Shown one piece after another: positions 48,313-56,488 of a stretch of DNA of 64,000 bases; position 1 is the first letter of the stretch; each line of letters starts with the position of its first letter. Position numbers and translations under genes: made by a program. Source of the stretch: Actinomycetospora straminea (lineage in GTDB: Bacteria; Actinomycetota; Actinomycetes; Mycobacteriales; Pseudonocardiaceae). The notes under the pieces were generated by a model, which did not search any database, was not told the origin of the DNA, and saw nothing but the letters and a program-made list of their open reading frames with translations. The DNA lies in contig NZ_JAQZAN010000005.1 in NCBI RefSeq assembly GCF_028737255.1, positions 1 through 64,000 on the forward strand, written 5' to 3'.

Positions 48313-50052
48313 TCAGGCCGTCGGCCGCGCGCCACGCCGGGCGTCGCCGAGGCCGAGGCGCTCCGGGGCGTGCAGGCGCAGCAGCGTGCGCCCCACGTTG
48401 GCGGGGACGCGGTGCGGCGTCGACCGGCTGACGACCACCATGACGAGGAACGTCAGCGGCACCGTGACGAGGGCGGGGCGAGCGAGCAGCACCCCCGCCC
48501 AGCCCTCGGGGGCGACGCCCGCGAGGGTCGACCCGACCGCGGCGACCGCGACCCCGCCGCCCACGAGCATCCCGACCACGGCGCCGCGGTCGGTCAGGCC
48601 CTTCCACCAGATGCCGAGCACCAGCAGCGGGCAGAAGGTGGAGGCGGCGAGCGCGAACGCCAGGGACACCGTGAGGGAGAAGTCGAGGCGGGTCGCGCCC
48701 AGCGCCGCGACGATCGGCACCACGCCGCCCACGTGGGCGGCGATGCGGAAGTCCCCCAGTCGGCGGGGCAGCAGGTCCGTGGACAGCACGCCGGCGACGG
48801 AGAGCAACAGGCCCGACGACGTCGACAGGAACGCCGCGAAGGCCCCGGCCGCGACGAGTGCCGCCAGGGCGATGCCTGCCCACCCCGGGAGCGCCGCGGT
48901 GGGCAGCAGCAGCACCGCCGCGTCGGTCTGCCCGGTCACCAGCAGCTGCGGCACGTAGAGCCGCGAGAGCACGCCCAGCACCACCGGGAGCAGGTAGAAG
49001 CCCCCGAGCATGGCGAGCACGACCACGGTCGTGCGCCGGGCCGCCCGGCCGTCGGGGTTGGTGTAGAAGCGCACGAGCACGTGCGGCAGGCCCATCGTGC
49101 CGAGCAGCAGGGCCACGATCAGCGAGTAGGTCGCGAGCAGCGAGTGCCCGTCCTCGTCGAACCCGGTCAGCGGCGACGACCACGCCGCGCCGTCCGGATC
49201 CGCGTCCTCGACGACGGGCACGGGCGAGCCCGCCGGGAAGCGCAGCTCGGTGCCGGCGTCGACGGTGTGCAGGCCGGGCGCCCAGGACACCGGCCCGTTG
49301 ACCGTCGCGCCGTCGACCTCCCCGCGGACCCCGATCTCCACCGGCGTCGCGACCTGCAGCGTGACCGGGGTGCTGACCTCCACCGTCGTGGCCTCGGTGA
49401 ACGCGGGCGGCGGGGGCGCGTCCCCGCGCTCCGGCCCGAACGTGAACACCCCGACGAGCACGAGCACGGGCACGGCCAGGGCGGTGAGCTTGAGCCAGTA
49501 CTGGAACGCCTGGACGAAGGTCATCGAGCGCATGCCGCCGAAGGTCACGCTGGCCGTGACGACGAGCCCGACGCCCACCACCCCGACCCACGTCGGCCAC
49601 GTCGTGATGACGGTGAGCGCGAGGCCCGCGGCCTGGAGCTGCGGGAGCAGGTAGAGCCAGCCGATGAGCACGACGAACCAGGTCGTCACCGTGCGCAGGA
49701 GCGACGAGTCGAGCCGCACCTCGGCGAAGTCGGGCACCGTGTAGGCCCCGGAACGGCGCAGCGGCGCGGCGACGAAGAACAGCAGCGCGAGGTAGCCGGC
49801 GGTGAAGCCGACCGGGTACCAGAGCCCGTCGACGCCGTCCTTGAGCACGATGCCCGCGACGCCGAGGAACGACGCCGCGGAGAGGTACTGCCCGGAGATC
49901 GCGGCGGCGTTGGCGCGGGTGCCGACGGTGCGCGAGGCGGCGAGGAAGTCGTCGGTGGTGCGCGCGACCCGTACGCCCAGCGAGCCGATGACGATGGTGA
50001 CGACGCCGACCACGGCGACGGCGACGAGCGCGACGATGCCCGCGAGGTCCAC
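48313..50052 (-). CDS. ActP-like solute:sodium symporter with large loop insertion
   Basis: 579 residues. Core blocks as in the other symporter: DFLAASRTVGTRANAAAISG, QYLSAASFLGVAGIVLKDGV, FGGMRSMTFVQAFQYWLKLT, MGLPHVLVRFYTNPDGRAAR and STSSGLLLSVAGVLSTDLLP. Between residues about 210 and 315 there is a hydrophilic beta-rich insertion (TEATTVEVSTPVTLQVATPV and on) not present in the ActP gene next door. It is in an operon with the 2-helix protein and the LytTR regulator, so it is probably the regulated transporter, perhaps for pyruvate or another C3 acid. The substrate is inference. Confidence 0.9.
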   Translation of the reverse strand: MDLAGIVALVAVAVVGVVTIVIGSLGVRVARTTDDFLAASRTVGTRANAAAISGQYLSAASFLGVAGIVLKDGVDGLWYPVGFTAGYLALLFFVAAPLRRSGAYTVPDFAEVRLDSSLLRTVTTWFVVLIGWLYLLPQLQAAGLALTVITTWPTWVGVVGVGLVVTASVTFGGMRSMTFVQAFQYWLKLTALAVPVLVLVGVFTFGPERGDAPPPPAFTEATTVEVSTPVTLQVATPVEIGVRGEVDGATVNGPVSWAPGLHTVDAGTELRFPAGSPVPVVEDADPDGAAWSSPLTGFDEDGHSLLATYSLIVALLLGTMGLPHVLVRFYTNPDGRAARRTTVVVLAMLGGFYLLPVVLGVLSRLYVPQLLVTGQTDAAVLLLPTAALPGWAGIALAALVAAGAFAAFLSTSSGLLLSVAGVLSTDLLPRRLGDFRIAAHVGGVVPIVAALGATRLDFSLTVSLAFALAASTFCPLLVLGIWWKGLTDRGAVVGMLVGGGVAVAAVGSTLAGVAPEGWAGVLLARPALVTVPLTFLVMVVVSRSTPHRVPANVGRTLLRLHAPERLGLGDARRGARPTA

Positions 50053-50056
50053 GTGC

Positions 50057-51301
50057 TCAGTCCTCGACGTTGTCGGCGAAGTCGAGCTCGTTGCGCTCGG
50101 CGGTGCGGACGTAGAGCCAGGCCAGGGCCAGCATGAACGGGTAGGGCGCGAGGCCCAGGACCAGCCAGGGCAACGTCACGCCCGCGACCTCGAACGACCC
50201 GAACCGCGGCAGCACGAGGAACAGCACCGGCAGCGCGCCCAGCACGAACACCGCGACCAGCCCGAGCCGCATCCCGAGCGCGAGCTGCGCGCGCAGGAGG
50301 TTGCGCAGCAGCAGCTCGCCGGTCTCGGTCTGCTGCTCGATCTCGGCGACGGTGCGGACCGCCCGCGTCGGCACCCGGCGCTCGGCGAGCACGACCCGCA
50401 CGCGCTCCGACCCGGTGTCCGTGCCGTCGCCCATCGCCGGGACGACGACGCCGGGGCCGGTGTGCAGGAGGGTCCCGCCGGGCGCGGAGGCCAGCGGCGT
50501 GTCGGCGGTGACGGCGGTCCCGTCGACCGGGGGGCCGTCGACCGCCCGGCCGCCCACGGCGGCGACCCCGTCGGACGGCGCGCCCGCGGGGGCGGCGAGC
50601 GGCACCGGTCCGACGCCGCCCGGCCCGGTCATCGGCGTCGCCGCGAACTGCTCGGTCTCGGCGTCGGGGGCCGCGTGGCGGGGGCGGTAGCCGCTCGGCG
50701 GGGTGTGCACCGTGCCGGGCTGCTCCGGACGGGCGTGCCGGCCGTGGCGGCGGGCCACGCCGGGCGGGGGCTGGCCGGGCGAGGCGAACGTCGGGGGCAC
50801 GGGACGCCGCGGCGGGTCGGGCACGGCGACGGGGGCACGTCCGGTGGGGCCCGGGGGACCCGTCGTCGGTCCCGTGGTGGCGTTCATCGGGCTGGGCGGG
50901 GTCGGCACCCCGTGGGTGCGGGGGGCGCGCGACGGGCGGGACCGGCGCACGGTGCCGGTGTCGGGGCCCTCGCCCGACCACCCCTCGGACGTCTCCGCCG
51001 TCCGGTCGTCGGCGTGCGCCGTCCCGGCGCCCACCGCGGCGCCGTCGGCGGACCCGGCGTCCGGATCGTCGCTGTCGGCCTCCTGCTCGGGCACCGGGCG
51101 CAGAACCTCGCCCTCACCCGCGGTCGCCGGCGCAGCGGGGTCGGCGGGACCGTTGCCGGCCGCGGTCCCGCCGGGGGCGCCGTCCGTCGAGCCGGCCGTG
51201 GCCGCGAGGGTCGAGCCCCGTGCGGGCCCGTCGGCCCCGTCCCTCCCGGCGGTGTCCGGAACGGGCCCCGAGGCCCGCACCGGACCGCCGGGGGAGGTCA
51301 T
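50057..51301 (-). CDS. Disordered protein with C-terminal two-helix (DUF485-like) membrane domain
   Basis: 414 residues. The first about 300 are low complexity (Pro/Gly/Ala/Asp/Thr). The C-terminal part begins with TRAVRTVAEIEQQTETGELL, then LALGMRLGLVAVFVLGALPV, LPWLVLGLAPYPFMLALAWL and YVRTAERNELDFADNVED. Two helices followed by YVRxAxRNexDf resemble the DUF485/YjcH end (LYVRFANRNLDDD), so it may be the symporter's small partner with a long tail. ATG 51301 overlaps the regulator stop; its own stop is four bases before the symporter start. Confidence 0.82.
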   Translation of the reverse strand: MTSPGGPVRASGPVPDTAGRDGADGPARGSTLAATAGSTDGAPGGTAAGNGPADPAAPATAGEGEVLRPVPEQEADSDDPDAGSADGAAVGAGTAHADDRTAETSEGWSGEGPDTGTVRRSRPSRAPRTHGVPTPPSPMNATTGPTTGPPGPTGRAPVAVPDPPRRPVPPTFASPGQPPPGVARRHGRHARPEQPGTVHTPPSGYRPRHAAPDAETEQFAATPMTGPGGVGPVPLAAPAGAPSDGVAAVGGRAVDGPPVDGTAVTADTPLASAPGGTLLHTGPGVVVPAMGDGTDTGSERVRVVLAERRVPTRAVRTVAEIEQQTETGELLLRNLLRAQLALGMRLGLVAVFVLGALPVLFLVLPRFGSFEVAGVTLPWLVLGLAPYPFMLALAWLYVRTAERNELDFADNVED

Positions 51302-52161
51302 CGTCGGCCCCAGGCCTGCTTCGTCGAGCGGACGAGACGGTCCTTGAGCTCCCGGGTGTGCCGGCGGCTGACGGGCAGCTCGGCGACGTCGCCGCCGCTG
51401 CCCAGCCGCACGACGTACCCGGAGCCGGCGAGGCGCAGCTCGGTGATGAGCGGCAGCGCGACGAGGTACGAGCGGTGGATCCGCACGAACCCGGCGTCCG
51501 ACCAGCGCTCCTCGAGCACCGAGAGCGGGATGCGCACGAGGTGGCTGCCCTCGGTGGTGTGCAGGCGCGCGTAGTCGCCCTGCGCCTCGACCCACCGCAC
51601 CGTCGAGCGCTGCACCAGCTTCGTGGTGCCGGCGAGCTCGACCGGGATCACCTCGTCGTCGCCCTCCTCGTCGGCGGCGGGCTCGACGGGCACCGTGGTG
51701 CCGCGCGAGGACAGGATCCGCGACAGGGACGCGTAGAGGCGCTCGGGGCGCAGCGGCTTGAGCAGGTAGTCGACCGCGCCGACGTCGAACGCCTCGACCG
51801 CGCGGTCGTCGTGCGCGGTCACGAAGACGACCGACGGCGGGATGACGTACCGCGACAGGACGTTCGCCAGCTCGAGGCCGTCGAGCCCGGGCATGCGGAT
51901 GTCCAGGAACAGGACGTCCACGTCGGACTGCTTCGCGGGCGCCGGTAGACCCGCGGGCGGGGTGCCGCCCGAGAAGCCGCCGAGGTCCACCCGGTCACCG
52001 CCGGTGAGGATCCGCAGGGCCGAGATCGAGTCGGAGGCACGCAGCACGGTGCCCACCCGCTGGTCCTGCTCGAGCAGGTAGGCGAGCTCCATGAGCGCCG
52101 GTTCTTCGTCGTCGACGGCGAGTACTACGAGTCCGTCGTTCTCGTTCGTGTTCACTGCCAC
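51298..52161 (-). CDS. LytTR-family response regulator
   Basis: 287 residues. Receiver domain: VVLAVDDEEPALMELAYLLE, VDVLFLDIRMPGLDGLELAN (phospho-acceptor Asp), SVVFVTAHDDRAVEAFDVGA (Thr) and DYLLKPLRPERLYA (Lys). The receiver has an insertion of about 25 residues before the Asp strand. LytTR DNA-binding domain: WVEAQGDYARLHTTEGSHLV, IPLSVLEERWSDAGFVRIHR and SYLVALPLITEL. It probably switches on the operon it heads, which encodes a solute symporter. The LytS-type kinase at 56489-57691 is the obvious partner. GTG 52161 is chosen over GTG 52155 because of AGGA at four bases. Confidence 0.94.
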   Translation of the reverse strand: MAVNTNENDGLVVLAVDDEEPALMELAYLLEQDQRVGTVLRASDSISALRILTGGDRVDLGGFSGGTPPAGLPAPAKQSDVDVLFLDIRMPGLDGLELANVLSRYVIPPSVVFVTAHDDRAVEAFDVGAVDYLLKPLRPERLYASLSRILSSRGTTVPVEPAADEEGDDEVIPVELAGTTKLVQRSTVRWVEAQGDYARLHTTEGSHLVRIPLSVLEERWSDAGFVRIHRSYLVALPLITELRLAGSGYVVRLGSGGDVAELPVSRRHTRELKDRLVRSTKQAWGRR

Positions 52162-52337
52162 GCCATCCTGCCCAGCCGAGGTTCGCACGTCCACGATAGG
52201 ACCCGATCGGCTCGCCACCCTGCCGTGCCCCGTCGTCCGCGCCCGGCGTGCCGTCGCCCGATGGGGGCGTGGCGAGCACGGACCACCCGTTCGGGGGGAC
52301 GCCGTTGGGCCACCCGATCGACGTCACGGGTCCCGCC

Positions 52338-52700
52338 TCAGTCCTGCCCGGGCTCCAGACGCACCGAGGCGGCCGCGTCGGCGTCCGCCTGCTCCCACAC
52401 CGCGGCGCTGTCGCGCACGGCCTGGCGCAGCTCGGCGAGCTCCGCGGCGAGCGCCCTCGCTGCCGGCACCGTGTCCGACATCACGAGCTCGCGGTACCAG
52501 GCCGCGATCGCCGCGTTGTCCTCGCCCGACCCGACCGCCAGCGACTCCGCGCCGAGACCGTCGAGCGCCGCCTGCGCCTCCGTCACGCCCTGCTCGAGCG
52601 CGTCGACCTTCCCGGCGAACGCGCGCGCCTCGTCCGGGCTCATGGCGGCCTCGCCACCGGCCGAGCCCGCTGCCTCCCTCGGCGGCTCCGGCGCGCTCAT
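52338..52700 (-). CDS. Small helical protein of the ESX-accessory trio
   Basis: 120 residues, almost all helical: DEARAFAGKVDALEQGVTEA, NAAIAAWYRELVMSDTVPAA and AELRQAVRDSAAVWEQADAD. The size and helix-turn-helix-like hairpin recall WXG100/PE-like partners, but the WxG is not evident. ATG 52700 shares ATGA with the stop of the EspG-like gene. Function unknown; context suggests a substrate or chaperone of a type VII secretion system encoded elsewhere. Confidence 0.75.
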   Translation of the reverse strand: MSAPEPPREAAGSAGGEAAMSPDEARAFAGKVDALEQGVTEAQAALDGLGAESLAVGSGEDNAAIAAWYRELVMSDTVPAARALAAELAELRQAVRDSAAVWEQADADAAASVRLEPGQD

Positions 52701-53443
52701 GCGGTGCTCCTTCCGGACGGGCGCGGCACGGCCGCGTCGGTCAGCACGGTACGGACGTCCGTGAGCAGTTGTCCGCCGGTTGCGGGAACCAGCAGGGGCG
52801 GACGGGCCGCGGGCGCGCGCAGGACGTGCCGGCCGCGCGGGCCGTCCAGCCAGCACAGGGGCGGGGCGACGCGGCGGGGCACGCCGTCGCGCCGGTCGGC
52901 CACCCCGACCTGGGTGATCGCGGTGACGGTGGCGAGGAGGTCCTCGGCGACGTCGCGGGACCGGGCGGTGTGCCGGGTCGTCGGCAGGTCGGCGGGCGTG
53001 GTGCCGGCGGGCACCGGCACGGGCGGACCCTCGCCCGGCGGCACGGGCGGGACCAGCGCGAACAGCGCCTCGACGAGCGCGTCGGGCGGGCAGGGCGAGA
53101 CGCGGACGGGCGCGGCGGCGTGCTCGGTCGAGTCGAGCAGCGCCGCGGTGCGGCCGTCGGTCAGCGCCACGGCGGCGAGGGGTGCGCCGGCGTCCCGACG
53201 GACCAGGTCGACGGCCACCGCCCACCCCGCGACGGCCTGCCCGGCGTCGAGGAGCAGCCGCGCCGGGGCGGGCTCGAGCAGGCCGCGGGCCCGGAGCGCC
53301 TGTTCGGTGGCGGCGCGGTGGCGGCGGACCTCCTCGTCGGTCTCCGCGGACCAGTGCACCGGGCGCAGCGGGTAGGGCCACCCGGCCCCGCACTGCTCGA
53401 GCACCCAGAGCAGCTCGTGACGGTCGAGCACGACGCCGGTCAC
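52697..53443 (-). CDS. EspG-family ESX secretion-associated protein
   Basis: 248 residues. Start VVLDRHELLWVLEQCGAGWP and PLRPVHWSAETDEEVRRHRA, then RARGLLEPAPARLLLDAGQA, RDAGAPLAAVALTDGRTAAL and ARSRDVAEDLLATVTAITQV follow the actinobacterial EspG pattern. EspG proteins are cytosolic chaperones that bind PE-PPE-type substrates of type VII secretion. The PPE-like gene lies immediately upstream (GTGA overlap), matching that partnership. Confidence 0.87.
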   Translation of the reverse strand: MTGVVLDRHELLWVLEQCGAGWPYPLRPVHWSAETDEEVRRHRAATEQALRARGLLEPAPARLLLDAGQAVAGWAVAVDLVRRDAGAPLAAVALTDGRTAALLDSTEHAAAPVRVSPCPPDALVEALFALVPPVPPGEGPPVPVPAGTTPADLPTTRHTARSRDVAEDLLATVTAITQVGVADRRDGVPRRVAPPLCWLDGPRGRHVLRAPAARPPLLVPATGGQLLTDVRTVLTDAAVPRPSGRSTA

Positions 53444-55221
53444 CGGTCGTCCTGCTCCCCGATCACGGGTGGGGTCACCAGGCGGCGCTCGTCGGGGTGG
53501 TCGGTCGGGTCGCGCCACGGGTCGGCGTCGACGAGGTACTCGGGGTGGCGGACCCCGGGCGCGCCCGTGGGCCCACCCGCCCCCGCGGCGCCACCCACGG
53601 GCGGGACGAACGGGACACCGGGTGCGCCCGGGCCGGCGGGCCCGGACGAGGCCGTCGGCGGGCTCCCGGAAGCGGTCCAGCCGGTGTCCGGGGGCCCGGC
53701 GCCGGAGGCACCCACCGCCGCGCCCGCGCCGAGCGCGGGGGACGTGCCCGCGGGTCCGGAGGTGGTCGCGGGACCCGGCGAGACCGTCCGGGCGGGGCTG
53801 TCGGGCGCGGGCCAGCCCGACGGTCCAGCGGCCGGCGACGAGCCCGTGGACGGGGACGCCGAGGGCCCCGGCCAGCCCGGTCCGCCGGACGACGGGCCCG
53901 GCGACGACGAGCCCGGGGACGAACCGCTGCCCGGCGACGAACCGCTGCCCGCGGGCGAGGCGCTCTCGGGCCAGGCGCCGGCCGAGCCCGCCCCGGGCCC
54001 GCTGGACCCGCCCGCCCCGACCGACCCGCCACCGGTGGCGCCCGCACCCGACCCCCCGGCGCCGGGCACACCGCCGGCCCCGCCGCGACCGGCGCCGGGG
54101 GCCCGCCGCTCGTCCGGCCGCCGATCGGGCGCGCCCCCGCGGCCCGGGCCGGCACCGCCCGCGAGGCGGTCGGCGGGCGTCGGCGCGACGGGCGTCCCCG
54201 ACCCTCGTCCGGTGGCGCCGCCGGGCGGCACGGCACCGCCGGCCCGGACCCCGGGACCGGCAGCGCTCGCCCCACCGGACCCGGCACCGGGCCCCACACC
54301 GGGGGCCGACGCGCGCCCCGGGGCCTCGCCGACGACCGGCGGCGTGCCCCCCAGCAGCCGCGTCACGAGTCGCCCGACCGCCCCGGGCCGGGCCGGCTCC
54401 GCGCGACCCGCGCCGGGCGGAGCACCCGCCGCCACGCCACCCGGCGGCGCCGCGACCCGACCACCGGCCACCCCACCCCCGGGAGCACCGCCGACCGGCG
54501 CACCGCCGACTCCCGGCACCCCGGGCGCTCGCGCCGGACCCGCCGCCCGCGCGAGGACGCTCCCCCGCGCCGTGGCCCCGCCGCCCGCCCCGGGGCCCGC
54601 CGGCGAGGCCAGGGTGCCCCGCGCCGTGCCGCCGACCTCGGGCGCGACGCCGACCGGGGACCGCCCGGCGAGCCGGTCGACCGCGGACGGGGCCCCGCGC
54701 GCGGCGAGGCCGGTCTGCTCGAGGTAGGCCCGGTAGGCGCCCTGGGCCGCGCGCTCCTCCGCCTGCGCGGCCTGGAAGGCCCCGAAACCGTCGGCGGGCC
54801 CCCCGGCCGCCAGCGCGCCGGCGAGGCCCGGGGCGGCCGGTGCGCGGCCGAGGACGGGCAGCGCGGGCGCGCGTGGCGGCCCGACCAGCGACTGGACGCG
54901 GGCCAGCGCGTCGCGGACCCCCTGCAGGCTGCCGGCCTGGCCCGTCACGGCGTCGCCGAGGCGGCTCATGCGCGCCACGAGGGTCCGCACGTGCGCGGTG
55001 GCCGCGTCGGCGTCACGACCCCGCCACGAGGCCCCCAGCTGCACGTGGGCGCGCTCGAGACGCTGGGCGACGGCCCGGAGCTCGTCGCCGCGCGCAGCGT
55101 GGCGCTGGCGGGCCGAGTCGATCGCTGCGGGGTCGGCGCCGTCGTTGACCCATCGGTGGATGAGCTCGTGGCTCAGGACGGACGTGTCGCGCCCACCCCA
55201 CGGGACGTCGGGGACCGGCAC
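53440..55221 (-). CDS. PPE/WXG-like protein with long Pro/Gly-rich C-terminus
   Basis: 593 residues. Residues 1-125 are helical with HELIHRWVNDGADPAAIDSA, LERAHVQLGASWRGRDADAA (SWRG turn) and LVARMSRLGDAVTGQAGSLQ, a WXG100/PPE-like hairpin. Around residue 165 is AFQAAQAEERAAQGAYRAYL. The remaining about 400 residues are Gly/Pro/Ala/Ser low complexity ending in EYLVDADPWRDPTDHPDERR. Actinobacterial ESX substrates with such tails are cell-surface or secreted proteins. No EccA-E genes are within the window, so export must rely on a system elsewhere. GTG 55221 with GGGAGG upstream. Confidence 0.82.
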   Translation of the reverse strand: MPVPDVPWGGRDTSVLSHELIHRWVNDGADPAAIDSARQRHAARGDELRAVAQRLERAHVQLGASWRGRDADAATAHVRTLVARMSRLGDAVTGQAGSLQGVRDALARVQSLVGPPRAPALPVLGRAPAAPGLAGALAAGGPADGFGAFQAAQAEERAAQGAYRAYLEQTGLAARGAPSAVDRLAGRSPVGVAPEVGGTARGTLASPAGPGAGGGATARGSVLARAAGPARAPGVPGVGGAPVGGAPGGGVAGGRVAAPPGGVAAGAPPGAGRAEPARPGAVGRLVTRLLGGTPPVVGEAPGRASAPGVGPGAGSGGASAAGPGVRAGGAVPPGGATGRGSGTPVAPTPADRLAGGAGPGRGGAPDRRPDERRAPGAGRGGAGGVPGAGGSGAGATGGGSVGAGGSSGPGAGSAGAWPESASPAGSGSSPGSGSSPGSSSPGPSSGGPGWPGPSASPSTGSSPAAGPSGWPAPDSPARTVSPGPATTSGPAGTSPALGAGAAVGASGAGPPDTGWTASGSPPTASSGPAGPGAPGVPFVPPVGGAAGAGGPTGAPGVRHPEYLVDADPWRDPTDHPDERRLVTPPVIGEQDDR

Positions 55222-55340
55222 GGTCCACCACCTCCCGCACGGGTCCGCCCCGACGGCCGACCCCCGCCGCGCCCTGACCCCGGGAGCCTAGGTCCGACCG
55301 GGCGACGGTGGGTAACGAATGCGGGACGCGGGGCGCCCCG

Positions 55341-56228
55341 CTACAGCCCGAAGCGGCTCCACAGGGCCCGGTGCTCGACCCACTCGAGCGCGGAGCCGAC
55401 GGGGTCGACGCCGGCGCCCGCTAGCGGCGCCAGCGGCGCGAGCACCCCGCCCAGCCCGAGGCGCGCGAGCAGCGGGCGGCGCGGCTCGACGGTGATCGGC
55501 TCGGCGTCCGGGAAGCGGCGGCCGAGGACCTCGCGCGCCGTGCCGAGCTCGTCGATCAGGCCCAGCTCCCGCGCACGCCTGCCGGTCCACACCTCGCCGG
55601 TGAACAGGTCCCCGGTCTCCTGCAGCGCGTCCCCGCGCCGCGCACGGACCCACTCGATGAACATCTCGTGCAGCTCGCCCTGCATCCCGAGCAGCCACTC
55701 CACGTCCTCGGCCTTCTCGGGCTGGAACGGGTCGAGGCGGGCCTTGTTCTGCCCGGCCGTGTGCAGGCGGCGCTCGATGCCGTAGCGCTCGATGAGCCCC
55801 GTGAGCCCGAACCCGCCCGAGACGACGCCGATCGAGCCGACGAGCGAGGTGGGGTGCGCGTAGATCTCGTCGGCGGCGCAGGCCAGCCAGTACCCGCCGG
55901 ACGCGGCGACGTCCTCGCAGAACGCCAGCACCGGGACCTCGTGCTCCTGGGCGAGGCCGCGGATGCGGTCGGCGACCAGGGCGGACTGCGTCGCCGAACC
56001 GCCCGGCGAGTTGATCATCAGGGCGACGGCCTGCACCCGGTCGGCGGTGAAGGCGCGGCGCAGGGCGTCCTCCACCGCGGTGATGTTGATGACCGCCCGG
56101 GGCACCGGCGCGCTGTTCGCGGCGATCACGCCCTGGAGCCGGACGACGCTCACCGTGCGCTGGCCCGTGGCCGCCGCGAGGGGGCCGGGCAGGACGGACG
56201 ACAGGGCAGATCCGAGACGCGAGCTCAT
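55341..56228 (-). CDS. sppA: S49-family signal peptide peptidase (SppA-like)
   Basis: 295 residues, the short Gram-positive form. TVSVVRLQGVIAANSAPVPR, AVALMINSPGGSATQSALVA (oxyanion), AFCEDVAASGGYWLACAADE (nucleophile Ser in ASGGYW) and YAHPTSLVGSIGVVSGGFGL are clear; the general-base Lys is probably in HTAGQNKARLDPF. Without a clear signal helix at the N-terminus it may be cytosolic-face or membrane-associated. It degrades leftover signal peptides. ATG 56228 is chosen; an upstream GTG at 56237 is possible. Confidence 0.9.
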   Translation of the reverse strand: MSSRLGSALSSVLPGPLAAATGQRTVSVVRLQGVIAANSAPVPRAVINITAVEDALRRAFTADRVQAVALMINSPGGSATQSALVADRIRGLAQEHEVPVLAFCEDVAASGGYWLACAADEIYAHPTSLVGSIGVVSGGFGLTGLIERYGIERRLHTAGQNKARLDPFQPEKAEDVEWLLGMQGELHEMFIEWVRARRGDALQETGDLFTGEVWTGRRARELGLIDELGTAREVLGRRFPDAEPITVEPRRPLLARLGLGGVLAPLAPLAGAGVDPVGSALEWVEHRALWSRFGL

Positions 56229-56313
56229 GTCACCCACGCTAACGGCGACGCGCCGGACCCGGCGGCCCGGTGATCAGCCGGGCGCGAACACGGAGCCGGC
56301 ACCCGACCACGTC

Positions 56314-56450
56314 GCAGCGAAGGCGTCCCTCGCTGCCTCCCACGCAGCCAGGGCGTCCCTCGCTCCCCGAGCCGCGCGAGCCGACGCGCGAACAGCTGCG
56401 CAGCGAAGGCGTCCCTCGCTGCCTCCCACGCAGCCAGGGCGTCCCTCGCT
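56314..56450. repeat. 51-bp direct repeat pair containing four 13-mers
   Basis: Copies at 56314-56364 and 56400-56450 are identical over 51 bp. Each contains GGCGTCCCTCGCT twice, 30 bp apart, giving four copies of that 13-mer. They lie in the 260-bp gap between the sppA start and the sensor-kinase stop. Parts of the gap also form hairpins (GCAGCGA with TCGCTGC). Confidence 0.88.
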
Positions 56451-56488
56451 GCCCCAAGGACGCGCGGCTCCAGGACGCGCAGCTCCGG

